Origin: Pinus tabuliformis
Taxonomy: Eukaryota; Streptophyta; Pinopsida; Pinales; Pinaceae
Length of the DNA stretch: 64,000 nucleotides
NCBI GenBank assembly: GCA_031772625.1
Contig: CM062818.1
Location: forward strand, 1,278,552,277-1,278,616,276
Direction: 5' to 3'
Notes under the pieces: generated by a model
Database searches by the model: none
Told to the model about the DNA's origin: nothing
Seen by the model: the letters and a program-made list of their open reading frames with translations, nothing else
Shown: positions 34,801-44,839 of the stretch, one piece after another
Position numbering within the stretch: position 1 is the first letter of the stretch
Layout of the letters: each line of letters begins with the position of its first letter
Program-made: the position numbers and the translations under genes

Positions 34801-35011
34801 TGTCATAGGGACAAAATGGGTCTTCAAAAATAAATTGAATGAAAATGGAGAAGTAATTAGAAACAAGGCCAGACTTGTTTGTAAAGGGTATGCACAGCAA
34901 GAAGGAATATATTTTGAAGAGACCTTTGCTCCTGTTGCAAGACTTGAGGCCATCCGATGTTCCTTGCTCTCTCAAGCTTTCAAAAATTCAAGGTATTTCA
35001 AATGGACGTGA
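31895..35011 (+). pseudogene. Sirevirus-like Gag C-terminus, protease, integrase, RT start
   Basis: A 1038-codon open stretch that begins mid-Gag, so its first ATG is not a real start. Order: Gag end ([13 protein letters not shown]); zinc knuckle 69-82 ([14 protein letters not shown]); probable coiled coil ~150-205; two more knuckles at 326-339 ([14 protein letters not shown]) and 376-389 ([14 protein letters not shown]); protease [11 protein letters not shown] (Asp434); integrase [12 protein letters not shown], then Asp624, Asp687 and Glu723 with 35-residue final spacing; acidic linker ~860-900; RT start to RLEAI. FIYDFSR has Tyr where copia integrases usually have Asp, near the active site. 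The stretch ends at a frameshift near 34957. Confidence 0.9.
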
Positions 35012-35721
35012 AATCAGCCTTTCTGAATGGAGACTTAGAAGAAGAAGTATATATTGAGCAGCCAGATGGTTTCATTCTTGGGAATGATCCAAACCTTGTA
35101 TGCAGATTGAAAAAGGCTCTCTATGGTCTCAAACAAGCTCCAAGGGCTTGGTACTATCGATTGGACAAATATGTTCACCAACAAGGCTTTTCAAAAGGAT
35201 CAGCAGATAGCAATCTCTATATAAAAGTTGAAAATAACAAATTGCTAATACTTGTTGTTTATGTAGATGATATTATCTTTGGCAGCAATGAAGAGACTAT
35301 GAGTCAAAACTTTGCCTTGGTTATGCAAAAAGAATTCGAAATGTCACTACTTGGAGAATTGACATACTTTCTTGGATTGCAAATCCAACAAAGTGAAGGA
35401 GGCATCTTCTTGTCTCAAACCAAGTACCTCAAGCAGATCTTGAAGAAGTATGGCATGGAAGATTCAAAGCCAGTATGTACACCCATGGTTACAGGATGCA
35501 GCCTCAGTGCAAATGATGAATCAGCAGCAGTTCATCAACCAACTTATAGATCCATGATTGGGAGTTTGCTTTATTTGACAGGTACCCGACCAGACATCAT
35601 GCATGCAGTCGGAATAGTTGGGAGATTTCAGGAAAATCCAAAGGAGACTCATCTTCAGGCAGTGAAGAGAATTTTCAAATATCTTCAAGGGACACAAAAA
35701 TCATGGATTATGGTATCCTAG
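34957..35721 (+). pseudogene. Sirevirus-like reverse transcriptase, main part
   Basis: 254 codons in a new frame: [38 protein letters not shown], and the active site VVYVDDIIFGS, then SMIGSLLYLTGTRPDI and the RT-RNase H linker. It overlaps the preceding stretch by ~55 bases in another frame, which places the break near 34957. It ends at another frame break near 35697, just before the RNase H active-site Asp. Confidence 0.9.
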
Positions 35722-35773
35722 AGATACAGATCTCACACTTCATGCTTATACAGATGCAGATTGGGCCGGAAGC

Positions 35774-36217
35774 GTGGATGACAGGAAGAGCACAAGTGGT
35801 GGTGCATTCTTTATGGGCTCCAGATTAGTATCTTGGTTCAGCAAGAAACAGAGTTCGATTGCCTTATCTACAGCTGAAGCAGAATATGTGGCTGCGGCAT
35901 CTTGTTGCACACAACTTCTTTGGAGGATGCAGACCTTGCAGTATTTTCAAATCACTTGCACTTCACCAGTCTCTATCTTATGTGATAATACAAGTGCAAT
36001 CAGCATTTCAAAGAATCCAGTCATGCACTCAAAGACCAAGCACATACCAATCAAGTACCATTTTCTTCGGGAACAAGTGCTTGAGCAGAAGGTCAAGTTG
36101 GAGTATGTTCCTTCTAAGGAACAAGTTGCTGATATTCTCACAAAACCACTGCCCAGGGAAACTTTTGAATATCTCAGACAAAAGCTGGGAGTAGTTGATG
36201 CTTCATCCTGCCGTTGA
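35774..36217 (+). pseudogene. Sirevirus-like RNase H
   Basis: Third frame. DDRKSTSGGAFFMGS, ALSTAEAEYVAAASC, LCDNTSAISISKNPVMHSKTKHIPIKYHF and the C-terminal VADILTKPLPRETFEYLRQKLG are all present. The YTDADW motif lies just upstream of 35774 in this frame. There is no extra envelope-like frame between here and the 3' LTR. Confidence 0.88.
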
Positions 36218-36239
36218 AGCTTGTCTGTTCTACAGAAAA

Positions 36240-37045
36240 GTTGGTATACGCAAGTTACGTAAGGGATAGCCGCGTATATACGCAGATTTATGCTGGGAAA
36301 GTCGCGTGTATGACATGCGCGTGTTGTAGAAAGCATATCCACGTACATACGTTGTTTTATGGAGGAGAAGTCGCATATATGGAGTTCTGAACAGCTAGGG
36401 CAGACTCTGGTTGGAGAAGGTCTGAGATGGGTATGCCAGAATCCTTCAGGCGCAGTTTCAGGGGGTGCTGCAGGCACAGTTTCAGGGGGAGCAGCTTAAA
36501 ATCTAATAAAGCATTGTTGGCATTTAGATGTTTTTGGCTCTAGTTCACAACTGTTGTTGGTTTCAGGAGAAGGAGCACAGAAGAAAATCTTGGTTGCTGA
36601 TCTAAAAGATGATTATCAGATGCTGCTGATGACTTTCATAAGTCTTGATCTAGATCTTTTGTCTCTATGTCATGTATCTCTTTTGTGATATCTCTTTTAT
36701 GGTGTCAAGGTCATGTAACGGCCTATGTTGGTTTACCCACTATGCCTGGGATGAATGATGTAATATAATTGGTTGTTATTTTCTGATGTATCCCCTCTTG
36801 GTTGGGAGTATGGATGTATGTATTGAGTCTTTTGGTGATAGGAAGGTCCTTTAGGGTGTATAAGTGGTTCTTTTTGAAGAACATCTTTTGCAGATCTTGC
36901 CTACAGTCAGGGGGAGTATGTTTAGCACAGCAGAGCAGAGATATCAGCACCTTCACAGGGGGAGCATAGCCCTTTGCCCTTGATGACAAAGGGGGAGAAT
37001 GATTCTAAGGATCTTGGGGTTGCCATCAAGTCCAAAGGGGGAGAT
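36240..37045 (+). promoter_or_regulatory. 3' non-coding region with multiplied polypurine tracts
   Basis: Six G5-type tracts lie near 36459, 36484, 36909, 36957, 36988 and 37034. The last (AAAGGGGGAGA) directly precedes the 3' LTR. The first two are part of a tandem repeat built on CAGTTTCAGGGGG. The 5' part (36245-36375) carries more GCGTATATACGC-type palindromes (perfect at 36272-36283) like those in the LTR. Confidence 0.75.
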
Positions 37046-38595
37046 TGTTGGCATTATGAGACAAGTGTTGGCCTTGATGGCAAATCACTCTGATGACAAA
37101 TCATAGTGCAGAAGGATAGCAACAAGGAATTGATGATCAGACTACAAGTATGAAGAGAAAATATATACACGCTGGTTCACTATATACCAAGTCGCGTATA
37201 CAAGCAGGTTCACTATATACCATGTCGCGTATACGCAGGTTCACTATATACCAAGTCGCGTGTACACGCAGGTTGGATTCAGTAAAAGAGCGTGTATGTG
37301 GAAAACTTATCTTTGGTCCGTGGCGGTTATTCCTTGGAAGTTGTGCCTATGGTTTTGGACCATGGTGTCTCGACGGACGTGTTGATCCCTAGTTTTGAAG
37401 TTGATGGTATTGGATTTCTATGGTTTTGGCTCTTGGTATTGAGCAAGGCCTAAGGCTATATAAGGAGAAGAAGATCATTAGGCATTGTACAATTGAAAAG
37501 TCTTGAATATTTGAAAAAGAAAGAGATCTGGTATGCAGGTTCTGGGTTGCTTGATCTAAGCTAAGGAGAGATCACACCGGTTGATGGAAGACTAGATCTA
37601 AGGACAGATCGGGATCTAATGGTTTGAAATGCACTATTATGATATGGTTGATTATGCGTATTTCTAGATCTGCATACTGATGCAATGTTATGTTCTGGGT
37701 CTAACTGATGTCTGGTACAGCTGCAAGTTAAGAGAATTTATTTTTAGATCTGTACGCAGGTTGTCTTTGGTAAAAGCGCGTGTATACGCGGGTTTCTCTC
37801 ATTGAAGTAGCATATATCTTTTGAAGTTTGATTTTTGGAGTTGCAGTTAGGTCTGACTGCTGTTGCAGAGTTCTGTAGTCTGCTCTGTGTTCTGGTGACT
37901 GGTGTTGACAGGGTTTCAGTGGTTCAGTGATTCAAAGATTGATGATGCTAGTATTGGTTGTTTTGTGCTTCAATGATCTGTTATGAAAGTTGAATGAATT
38001 GTGGTCTTCAGATTGTAATGTTGTGCTTCAGGAATATCCAGTCTGAAAATGTATGAAAAGTGGTACCTGAAGGAAAGAAGATTGTAGGCCAGCACCTACG
38101 TACTAGTATCTTAGCTAGTACAAGAGCAAAGGGGGTTGGAGCTCCCTTCCAAGGAAGTTTGGAGAACGAGAGAAGGTTGAAGCCTTCAGCAGGTTGTAGC
38201 CTATGTACTGGTATAAGGCTGCACCAGTACAAAAGATTGTAAACTGAAGTTTCATATTAAAGAAAGATAGAGACGACTTGCAGCAGGTGGTTTTCACCCA
38301 CATTGGGTTTCCACCTTATATCATGGTGTTCATGTGTGTGTTTTCTGTGTGATGATCTGTTCTGTTATACTGAATTTGTTTTACTATCATGGTTAATAAT
38401 TTCCTGATGCATTTACTGAAGATAAGCTACTGAATCATAAGGTTTTTTGTTATACGCTGGTTTCTTTAGAAACAATAGCGTGTACAAGCTGTTTCACTTA
38501 ACTGAAGTAGCGTATATGTTTCTGAGCATAAAATGAAAAAGTTTTTCTGATAATACTGATTCACCCCCCCCCCCCTCTCAGTATTATTTCCAACA
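37046..38595 (+). repeat. 3' LTR of the Sirevirus-like element
   Basis: 1550 bases, TGTTGG...CCAACA. It differs from the 5' LTR by about 25 substitutions and the length of the C run. Confidence 0.92.
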
Positions 38596-41500
38596 AGAAT
38601 AAGAATGCACATGCATTGCAGCTTATTCAGCAGGTAGTGGACTGAGTAGTGTTCCAGAAGATTATAACCACGTCTTCAGCAAAGGTAGCATGGGATATTT
38701 TGGCAACAAACTATAAAGGTATGGTCAACGCCAATATTGTTAAGTTTTAGAATACTAAGATAGATTTTGAAAGTCTGCAGATGAAAGTGATAGAGGACAT
38801 CGATTCTGTCATGAATTGGGTCATAACTATCATAAATCAGTTAAAGATTTATGGTGAAGATATAAAAAATCAAAGAGTGGTTGAGAAGGTCCTCTGATCT
38901 TTGTCTACCAAATTTGATGTTGTGGTAGCAACCATAGAAGAAGCCAAGGACTTAGCATCATTGGCAGTTGATGAACTGATGGGATCACTTCTATCACATG
39001 AGGCAAGGATAGTCAGAAATAAGGATTGCACTTTAGAGACAGCTTTCAAAAGTCATGTTTCTATTTCAAGAGAGGGAGGTCAAGACAAAAGTAGATCGAG
39101 AGGAAAATGATGAAGTGGAAGATATGGTGGTTAGAAAGATGGTCGAGAAGAGCATGAACATGCAAGTGGAAGCAACTGCATAAGCTTCAACAATAATTAA
39201 AGAGTTGAAAAATCAAAGGTGAGATGTTATTATTATAATAAATTTGGTCACTATGCTCATGATTGTAGGAAGAAGATAGCTCATTGAGGGAACCAAAGAG
39301 CTAATGTCACTACAGAGAGTTCTAACTCCATGTTCTTAGGTTCCCATACCATGCATGAACCTTCTGCCAGTGTGTGGTTGTTAGACAGTGGTTACAGTAA
39401 CCACATGGTGGGCAACAAGGATTTGGTTGCAAATTTCGATCAACCTCTGAAAACTGAAGTAAAGTTGGGGACTAAAAAGATTGTGGAAGTATATGGCAAA
39501 GGAGTGGTCAACATTCTGGCCAAGCAAGGGGAGCCAAAGACAATCTCAGAGGTATATTATGTTCCTAGTCCCAAACATAATTTTTTAAGTGTTTGTAAAT
39601 TGACACAGGAAGGATACATAGTTATCTTTCAAGGTCAAGAATGTGTTATTTATGACAAGCCTCAAAGCAAGCAGCTAATAGAAAAGGTGAGATGACGAGG
39701 AACAACTATTTCCTCTAAATTTGAATTACAGTGGTCAGGTGAGTTCTTTTACAGTTTCATGTTCTGATGATTATTGGTTATGCCACTTTCAATTTGGACA
39801 CTTACACTTTTCTGGTTTAAGATTGTTGCAATAGAAACAGATGGTCATAGGATTACCTCCCATCAAATAGCCTACTAGTACTTGTGAGTGTTGCATCTTG
39901 GGAAAACAACACCGTGAAAGTTTTCCAAAGGGAGTTGCATATAGAGGAAACCAACCTCTTTATCTAGTGCATACAGACTTGTGTGGACCTATGAGGACAC
40001 AGTTGAGTGGTGGAAGTTGCTACTTCCTCACTTTCATTGATGACTACAGCAGAAATACTTGGGTTTACTTCTTGAAGTAGAAGTGTAAAACTTTTGCAAA
40101 GTTCAAAGAATTCAAAGCCTTGGTAGAAAACCAAAGTGATCGACAGATCAAGGTATTGAGGTCAGATCATGGTAGAGAATATGACTCAAAGGAATTACAT
40201 GATTACTACAAACACATGGGATCAGAAGTCTGTTTACGACCAGGTACACATTGTAGCAGAATGGTGTAGCTGAGAGAAAAAACATAACAATTATGAACAT
40301 GGTAAGAAGCATGTTGAAAGGAAGAAACTTGTTTAATGAGTATTGGGAAGAAGCAGTTACATGTACTATCTATGTGATCAAAAAATCTCCTACAAAGAGT
40401 GTGATGAATAGAGTACCAGAACAAGCATGGTCAGGTATGTATTGCAATGTATCTCATCTCAGATTATTTTGATGTGTAGCTTATGCACATGTGCCTAAGG
40501 AGCGAAGAGGCAAATTGCATGATAAAAGTGAAAAATGCATATTCATTGGTTATAGTGAGCAATCAAAAGCTTACAAATTGTATAACTCTATCACAAAGAA
40601 GACCATAATTAGCAGAGATGTTGTGTTCAAGGAACAAGAGTCATGGAATGGAACTATGGACAAAACAGTTGATGCAAAAGTGTGACTGATGGAAGAAGAT
40701 GATCTAGCAGAAAAGGAGTAGAAAGAATCACAGGTAAAGACACCAAATAGAGACACACCAACAAGGACTCCCATATTTTCAAAGTAGCATGGATCCTCAA
40801 GCAAATCAACAGATCAAGATTCTCCTACCAATCAATCAGGTGATGAACCAACCAATGGTAAAAGAAAGATGAGAAGTTTGAAAGATATTTATGATGATTT
40901 GGATGTTAGTTCAAAGTTTTCATTGTTGTCATTCCAACCATCTTCGTTTGAAGAAGCAATCAAAGATGAAAATTGGGTGCAAGCCATGGATGAAGAAATT
41001 GAAGCTATTGAAAAGAATGACACATGGGATTTGGTTGATTTACCAAACGACAAAAATCTCATTGGTGTGAAGTGGGTGTACAAGAAAAAGTTGAATGAAA
41101 AAGGTGAAATTGACAAATTTAAAGCAAGGCTTTTAGCAAAAGGATTCTCGCAGCAAACGGGAATAGACTTTTGAGAAACATTTTCTCCGGTAGCGAGATT
41201 GGATACTGTAAGAGCAATTCTAGCCACAAAAACTCAGAACAAGTGGAAAGTATATCATATGGATGTGAAATCAGCCTTCTTGAATGGAATTCTAGAAGAA
41301 TAAATTTATGTGCAACAACCTCCAGGATATGAAGTTGAGAGTAATGAAGAGAAATTTTATAGGTTGAAGAAAGCGCTCTATGGACTGAAGCAAGTGCCTA
41401 GAGCTTGGTATAGAAGAATCGACAGCTACATGATTAAGAATGGATTTTGCAGAAGCAACATTGAACCTACCTTATACACAAAGGTAAATGAGAATGGACA

Positions 41501-42485
41501 GATTTTGATTGTTTGTTTATGTGTTGATGACATGATTTTTACAAGTGATTTTGACATAGATGAATTTAAAGCAGCCACGTTGAAAGAATTTGAGATGACA
41601 GATCTTGGTCTCATGAAATATTTTCTTGGCATAGAAGTTGAGAAATCTGAAAATGGAATTTTTATTTGTCAAAATAAATATTCCAAAGATTTATTGAGAA
41701 GATTCAAGAAGAAAAATTGCAAACCTATCCCTACACTAGTTGCAATAGGTACAAAGTTAAGCAAGGATGATGAAGGATTAGATGTCAATCCAACTTTATT
41801 CAAAATATTGGTTGGTAGCCTCATGTATCTCATAGCTATAAGACCGAATATCATGCAAGGAGTGAGTTTGATTTTCAGATTTATGGAGACTCCAAAAGAC
41901 ACACATTGGAGTGCAGGAAAATGAATTCTGAGATACATAATAGGAACTAGAGATTGTGGCATAATGTATGCAAGCATAGAAAAGAAGGATTTGATTGGAT
42001 ACACAGATAGTGATTTTGCAAGAAGTTTGGATGATAGGAAGAGCACTTCTAGTTTTGTGTTCCATCTTGGTTTAGGTGTGATTTCATGGGCATCTAAGAA
42101 GTAGCCCATTGTGACACTTTCATCAGCAAAAGCAGAATATGTAGCAGCAACATCAACAACATGTCAAGGAGTGTCGTTAAGAAGAGTATTTGATGGACTT
42201 AACGAGAAACAACAAGGATCAAAAATAATATATTGTGACAACACCTCAGCGATTGCACTATCCAAGAATAGTGTGTTTCATCAGAAGAGCAAGCATATTG
42301 ATACGAGATATAACTTTATTAGAGAACTTGTGAACAATGGAAAAGTTCACTTGAAGCCTTGTAAATCTAGTGATCAATTGGTTGATATATGTATTAAGTC
42401 ATTAGCACAATATGTGTTTGAGTTTCATAGAAGAAACATGGGTTTTGTAAACCTAGCTGAGACAAAGATCAACAGGCGTGTTTGA
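38596..42485 (+). pseudogene. Old copia gag-pol, decayed main part
   Basis: Gag resumes at 38596 (LQLIQQVV.., KVAWDILATNYKG). A zinc-knuckle remnant near 39220 has lost one Cys (Tyr in its place). Then come protease VWLLDSGYSNHMVG (39330-39695), integrase HTDLCGP and FIDDYSRNTWVYFL (39898-40080) with a later DDE part broken, the integrase end CIFIGYSEQSKAYKLY (40491-40685), RT KWVYKKKLNEKGEIDKFKARLLAKG (40869-41174), RT LKKALYGLKQVPRAWY and CLCVDDMIFTS (41310-41924), and RNase H TLSSAKAEYVAATST and YCDNTSAIALSKN (42111-42485). At least seven stops or frame changes separate these blocks. Confidence 0.9.
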
Positions 42486-42524
42486 GTTGTCATGACTCAT
42501 GTTTTAGTTTAGAAGTCGTAATTT

Positions 42525-42532
42525 AGAGGGAG
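42525..42532 (+). promoter_or_regulatory. Polypurine tract of the old copia
   Basis: AGAGGGAG immediately before the 3' LTR start (TGTTAAAATAAG). Confidence 0.6.
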
Positions 42533-42832
42533 TGTTAAAATAAGATAATTTCTCCTGCATGAGGAGTTGGCTAAACATAGAGAGTCAATTAATTAAGTGA
42601 TTGAGTGGTTGAGTGTTTGAGTGTTGAGAAGTCGAGTTAAGTGATAGATGACTTTGAGTGTGTGTTTCCATGTGATTGGATGTCAAGATATTTTAGGAAA
42701 TTAGCTAGTTAGAAAATGTTTAAATACCCTTCACCATGTTCATTGTAATCATCATGTTTTGTGAGATCAATAGAAGAGCAACAACTCATATTTTGTGTGA
42801 ATTCATGCTTTGCTTCTTAGGCCTTTCCAACA
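42533..42832 (+). repeat. 3' LTR of the old copia
   Basis: Same ends as 28619-28909 (TGTTAAAATAAG...TTTCCAACA). It has clearly diverged from it by substitutions and small indels. Confidence 0.9.
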
Positions 42833-42844
42833 CTCTCAAGTATT

Positions 42845-43190
42845 AAGGGTTAATTTTAAGAAAAATTACTTTACCTTGTTAATGGTGTTTTCTTGTTTGG
42901 ATGCATGTTACAGGGTAATAGAAGGTTTTGTATTTGTGTTGGAAAAATATTTTGATATTGCGAGAGGTTTAATAGAAGGTTTTGTATTTTTGTTTGAAAA
43001 ATATTTTGATATTGCGAGAGGGTAATTTTAAGAAAAATTACTTTACCTTGTTAATGATGTTTTTGGGTAGAATTTGTTTGGATGCATATTGCAGGTTAAT
43101 AGAAGGTTTTGTATTTGTGTAGGTAAAATGCATATTACAGGTTAAAGAAGGTTTTGTATTTTTGTTGGAAAAATATTTTGATATTGCGTT
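42845..43190 (+). repeat. Complex ~52 bp minisatellite
   Basis: The phrase TAATAGAAGGTTTTGTATTT occurs at about 42917, 42970, 43096 and (diverged) 43142. Most copies are followed by GGAAAAATATTTTGATATTGCG. A second unit, TAATTTTAAGAAAAATTAC, occurs near 42848 and 43022. The units are interleaved, suggesting repeated slippage and higher-order duplication. No coding sequence is supported. Confidence 0.8.
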
Positions 43191-43573
43191 TGACCGATTA
43201 ATATTAAAATCTATGAAGGAAAGGAGTGGAACCATAAAAAAGGTAATAATCTAGTATTTTGATGTGGAGAATTCAGTGCAACCATATCAAAATTATTCCA
43301 GTATTATGATGTGGAAAATTCAGAAGAAGCTCGTCTGATATCGGTCAGAGAAAGTGATAGAAAGAAAATGAAATAGACACTTTCTTCTACGAGAAGGAAG
43401 GAAAAAATTAAAAGACATTTTTTATCACTGAAATATGTAGTTGAGGATGAATGTAATAATAGATCTAAATTATACCATTTACAATGAACCCTATACCCTC
43501 TGCCATTGATAATGATGAGTCAGTTGACCATGTATAATTTAGTTGGTTGCCAAGACAAATACAGTGCATCTAT

Positions 43574-43690
43574 TTTATGTTGAGGAGATTATGATTTCAA
43601 TCTATATGGTAATTGCAGTCATTATACTTATTAAGGTTGAGGAGATTATGATTTCAATCTGTATGGTAATTGCATTCATTATACTTATTA
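43574..43690 (+). repeat. Two tandem copies of a ~59 bp unit
   Basis: TTGAGGAGATTATGATTTCAATCT plus ATGGTAATTGCA and TCATTATACTTATTAA is repeated twice in direct succession with few differences. Confidence 0.85.
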
Positions 43691-43836
43691 ATGTGTGCAA
43701 TTCTGGAAATTCTGGATCATGTATATTTCAACTTATTTTATGTTTTAAATACATATTTTTCTAATAGAGTTTAGGCTTCTGTGATCCATATCAAGTTTAC
43801 AAAAGATTTTTCGTCGTAGATCACATGAGACATTAT

Positions 43837-43883
43837 TTGTCGACGCGTTTCGAACCAACCAGTGTGGTTCATCGTCAGGACAA
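43837..43883 (-). ncRNA. Hammerhead-ribozyme-like motif, left arm
   Basis: Read on the minus strand from 43883: stem I strand TTGTC; core CTGACGA (43872-43878); stem II GAACCA...TGGTTC with loop CACTGGT; core GAAA (43848-43851); minimal stem III CGCG; TC, with predicted cleavage after the C at 43842; stem I return GACAA. Both core boxes match the hammerhead consensus CUGANGA and GAAA, and stem I is five perfect pairs. Deviations: an unpaired U between CUGACGA and stem II, and a stem III too short to form a stable hairpin, which in known minimal motifs is thought to need dimerisation. Confidence 0.6.
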
Positions 43884-44437
43884 GTTGAAGAAACAGATCT
43901 AGCTTAGCAGGTTAAATAGACAGAGCAAAGCCTCCAGCGGCTAAAAAGACTAACAGCTATTTTTGACTAGGTGCCGAGATCAAAAACCCTATTTAATAAA
44001 AATGTTATTCTAGGGGGGACCAGTCCTTTAAATAAAAATAATATTATGATAAAAAATATTAATAAATATTTAAATATTAAAAATAAATAAACAGTTATGT
44101 TCAACTAGTACCTAAAAATAATTCATGATAATAGTCAGTTAAAGATAAATAATTAAAAATTAAATCTAATTATTTATCTTTAACTGACTATTATCATGAA
44201 TTATTTTTAGGTACTAATTGAACATAACTGTTTAATTATTTTTAATATTTAAATATTTATTAATATTTTTTATCATAATATTATTTTTATTTAAAGGACT
44301 GGTCCCCCTAGGATAACATTTTTATTAAATAGGGTTTTTGATCCCGGTACCTAGTAAAAAATAGTTGTTAGTCTTTTTAGCCGTTGGAGGCTTTGCTCTG
44401 TCTATTTAACCTGCTAAGCTGGATCTGTTTCTTCAAC

Positions 44438-44484
44438 TTGTCCTGACGATGAACCACACTGGTTGGTTCGAAACGAGTCGACAA
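44438..44484 (+). ncRNA. Hammerhead-ribozyme-like motif, right arm
   Basis: Same architecture on the plus strand: TTGTC (44438-44442), CTGACGA (44443-44449), stem II 44450-44469, GAAA (44470-44473), CGAG, TC (44478-44479), GACAA (44480-44484). It is identical to the left motif except in stem III (CGAG instead of CGCG), which leaves only one possible pair there. The left motif therefore looks more complete. Confidence 0.58.
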
Positions 44485-44839
44485 ATGATGTCTCATGTGA
44501 TCTACGCCGAAAATTCTTTTGTAAATACATATTTTTCTTTAAATTGAAAAAGGTGGTTACTTTTCACAGGATTTCATAAGGTTGTTCTTTTCTAAGGATG
44601 TAGTCCAATGGATAGATGGAAAAGAGATTTTTCAAATTTTAATTTTATTTTAGAAAAGAATTAAGTGATAATCCGAATTTCAATTCAATTGAATATTTTT
44701 ACCTGAATTGCAAAATGTACGGTGAAAATTTGTATCACATTTTAAACTTATTAATAAATTTAAATTCTGCGATAACCATCTCTATTTCAATCCCTTGTGG
44801 AGGAACCCAAGTTGAATTTTATTTTTTAAATATATGGGC

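Larger units (their letters stand above)
29723..38595 (+). mobile_element. Sirevirus-like Ty1/copia element nested in gag of the old copia
   Basis: An 8873-base element with LTRs of 1556 and 1550 bases, an initiator-Met primer site, a Gag with a coiled coil and three zinc knuckles, Pol, and a 3' non-coding region with six polypurine tracts. Long LTRs, extended coiled-coil Gag, multiplied polypurine tracts and LTR palindromes are, from memory, features described for Sireviruses. I counted about 25 substitutions between LTRs (~98.4% identity), so it is fairly young. It nevertheless has three frameshifts in gag-pol. Flanks AGAAG and AGAAT may be a target duplication with one change. Confidence 0.9.
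28619..42832 (+). mobile_element. Old Ty1/copia element, split by a younger copia
   Basis: Outer LTRs 28619-28909 and 42533-42832 match end to end. Between them lies a decayed copia internal region in two pieces (28910-29722 and 38596-42532), separated by the Sirevirus-like element. Without the insert this element is ~5.3 kb. Flanks TTCTC and CTCTC may be a degraded 5 bp target duplication. It has stops or frame changes in every domain and is inactive. Confidence 0.9.
43746..44538. mobile_element. Inverted element with ribozyme-like ends, probable Penelope-like element LTR pair
   Basis: Two ~357-base arms (43799-44155 and 44167-44523) are reverse complements with few mismatches, around an 11-base loop. 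Identical 17-mers TAAATACATATTTTTCT lie at 43746-43762 and 44522-44538, a likely target duplication; 36 bases separate the left one from the left arm. Each arm carries a hammerhead-ribozyme-like core pointing outward from the centre. Inverted LTR pairs, hammerhead motifs and long variable target duplications are known features of Penelope-like elements. No reverse transcriptase is present, so the family call is inference. A plant retrozyme or a fold-back element are alternatives. Confidence 0.55.
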
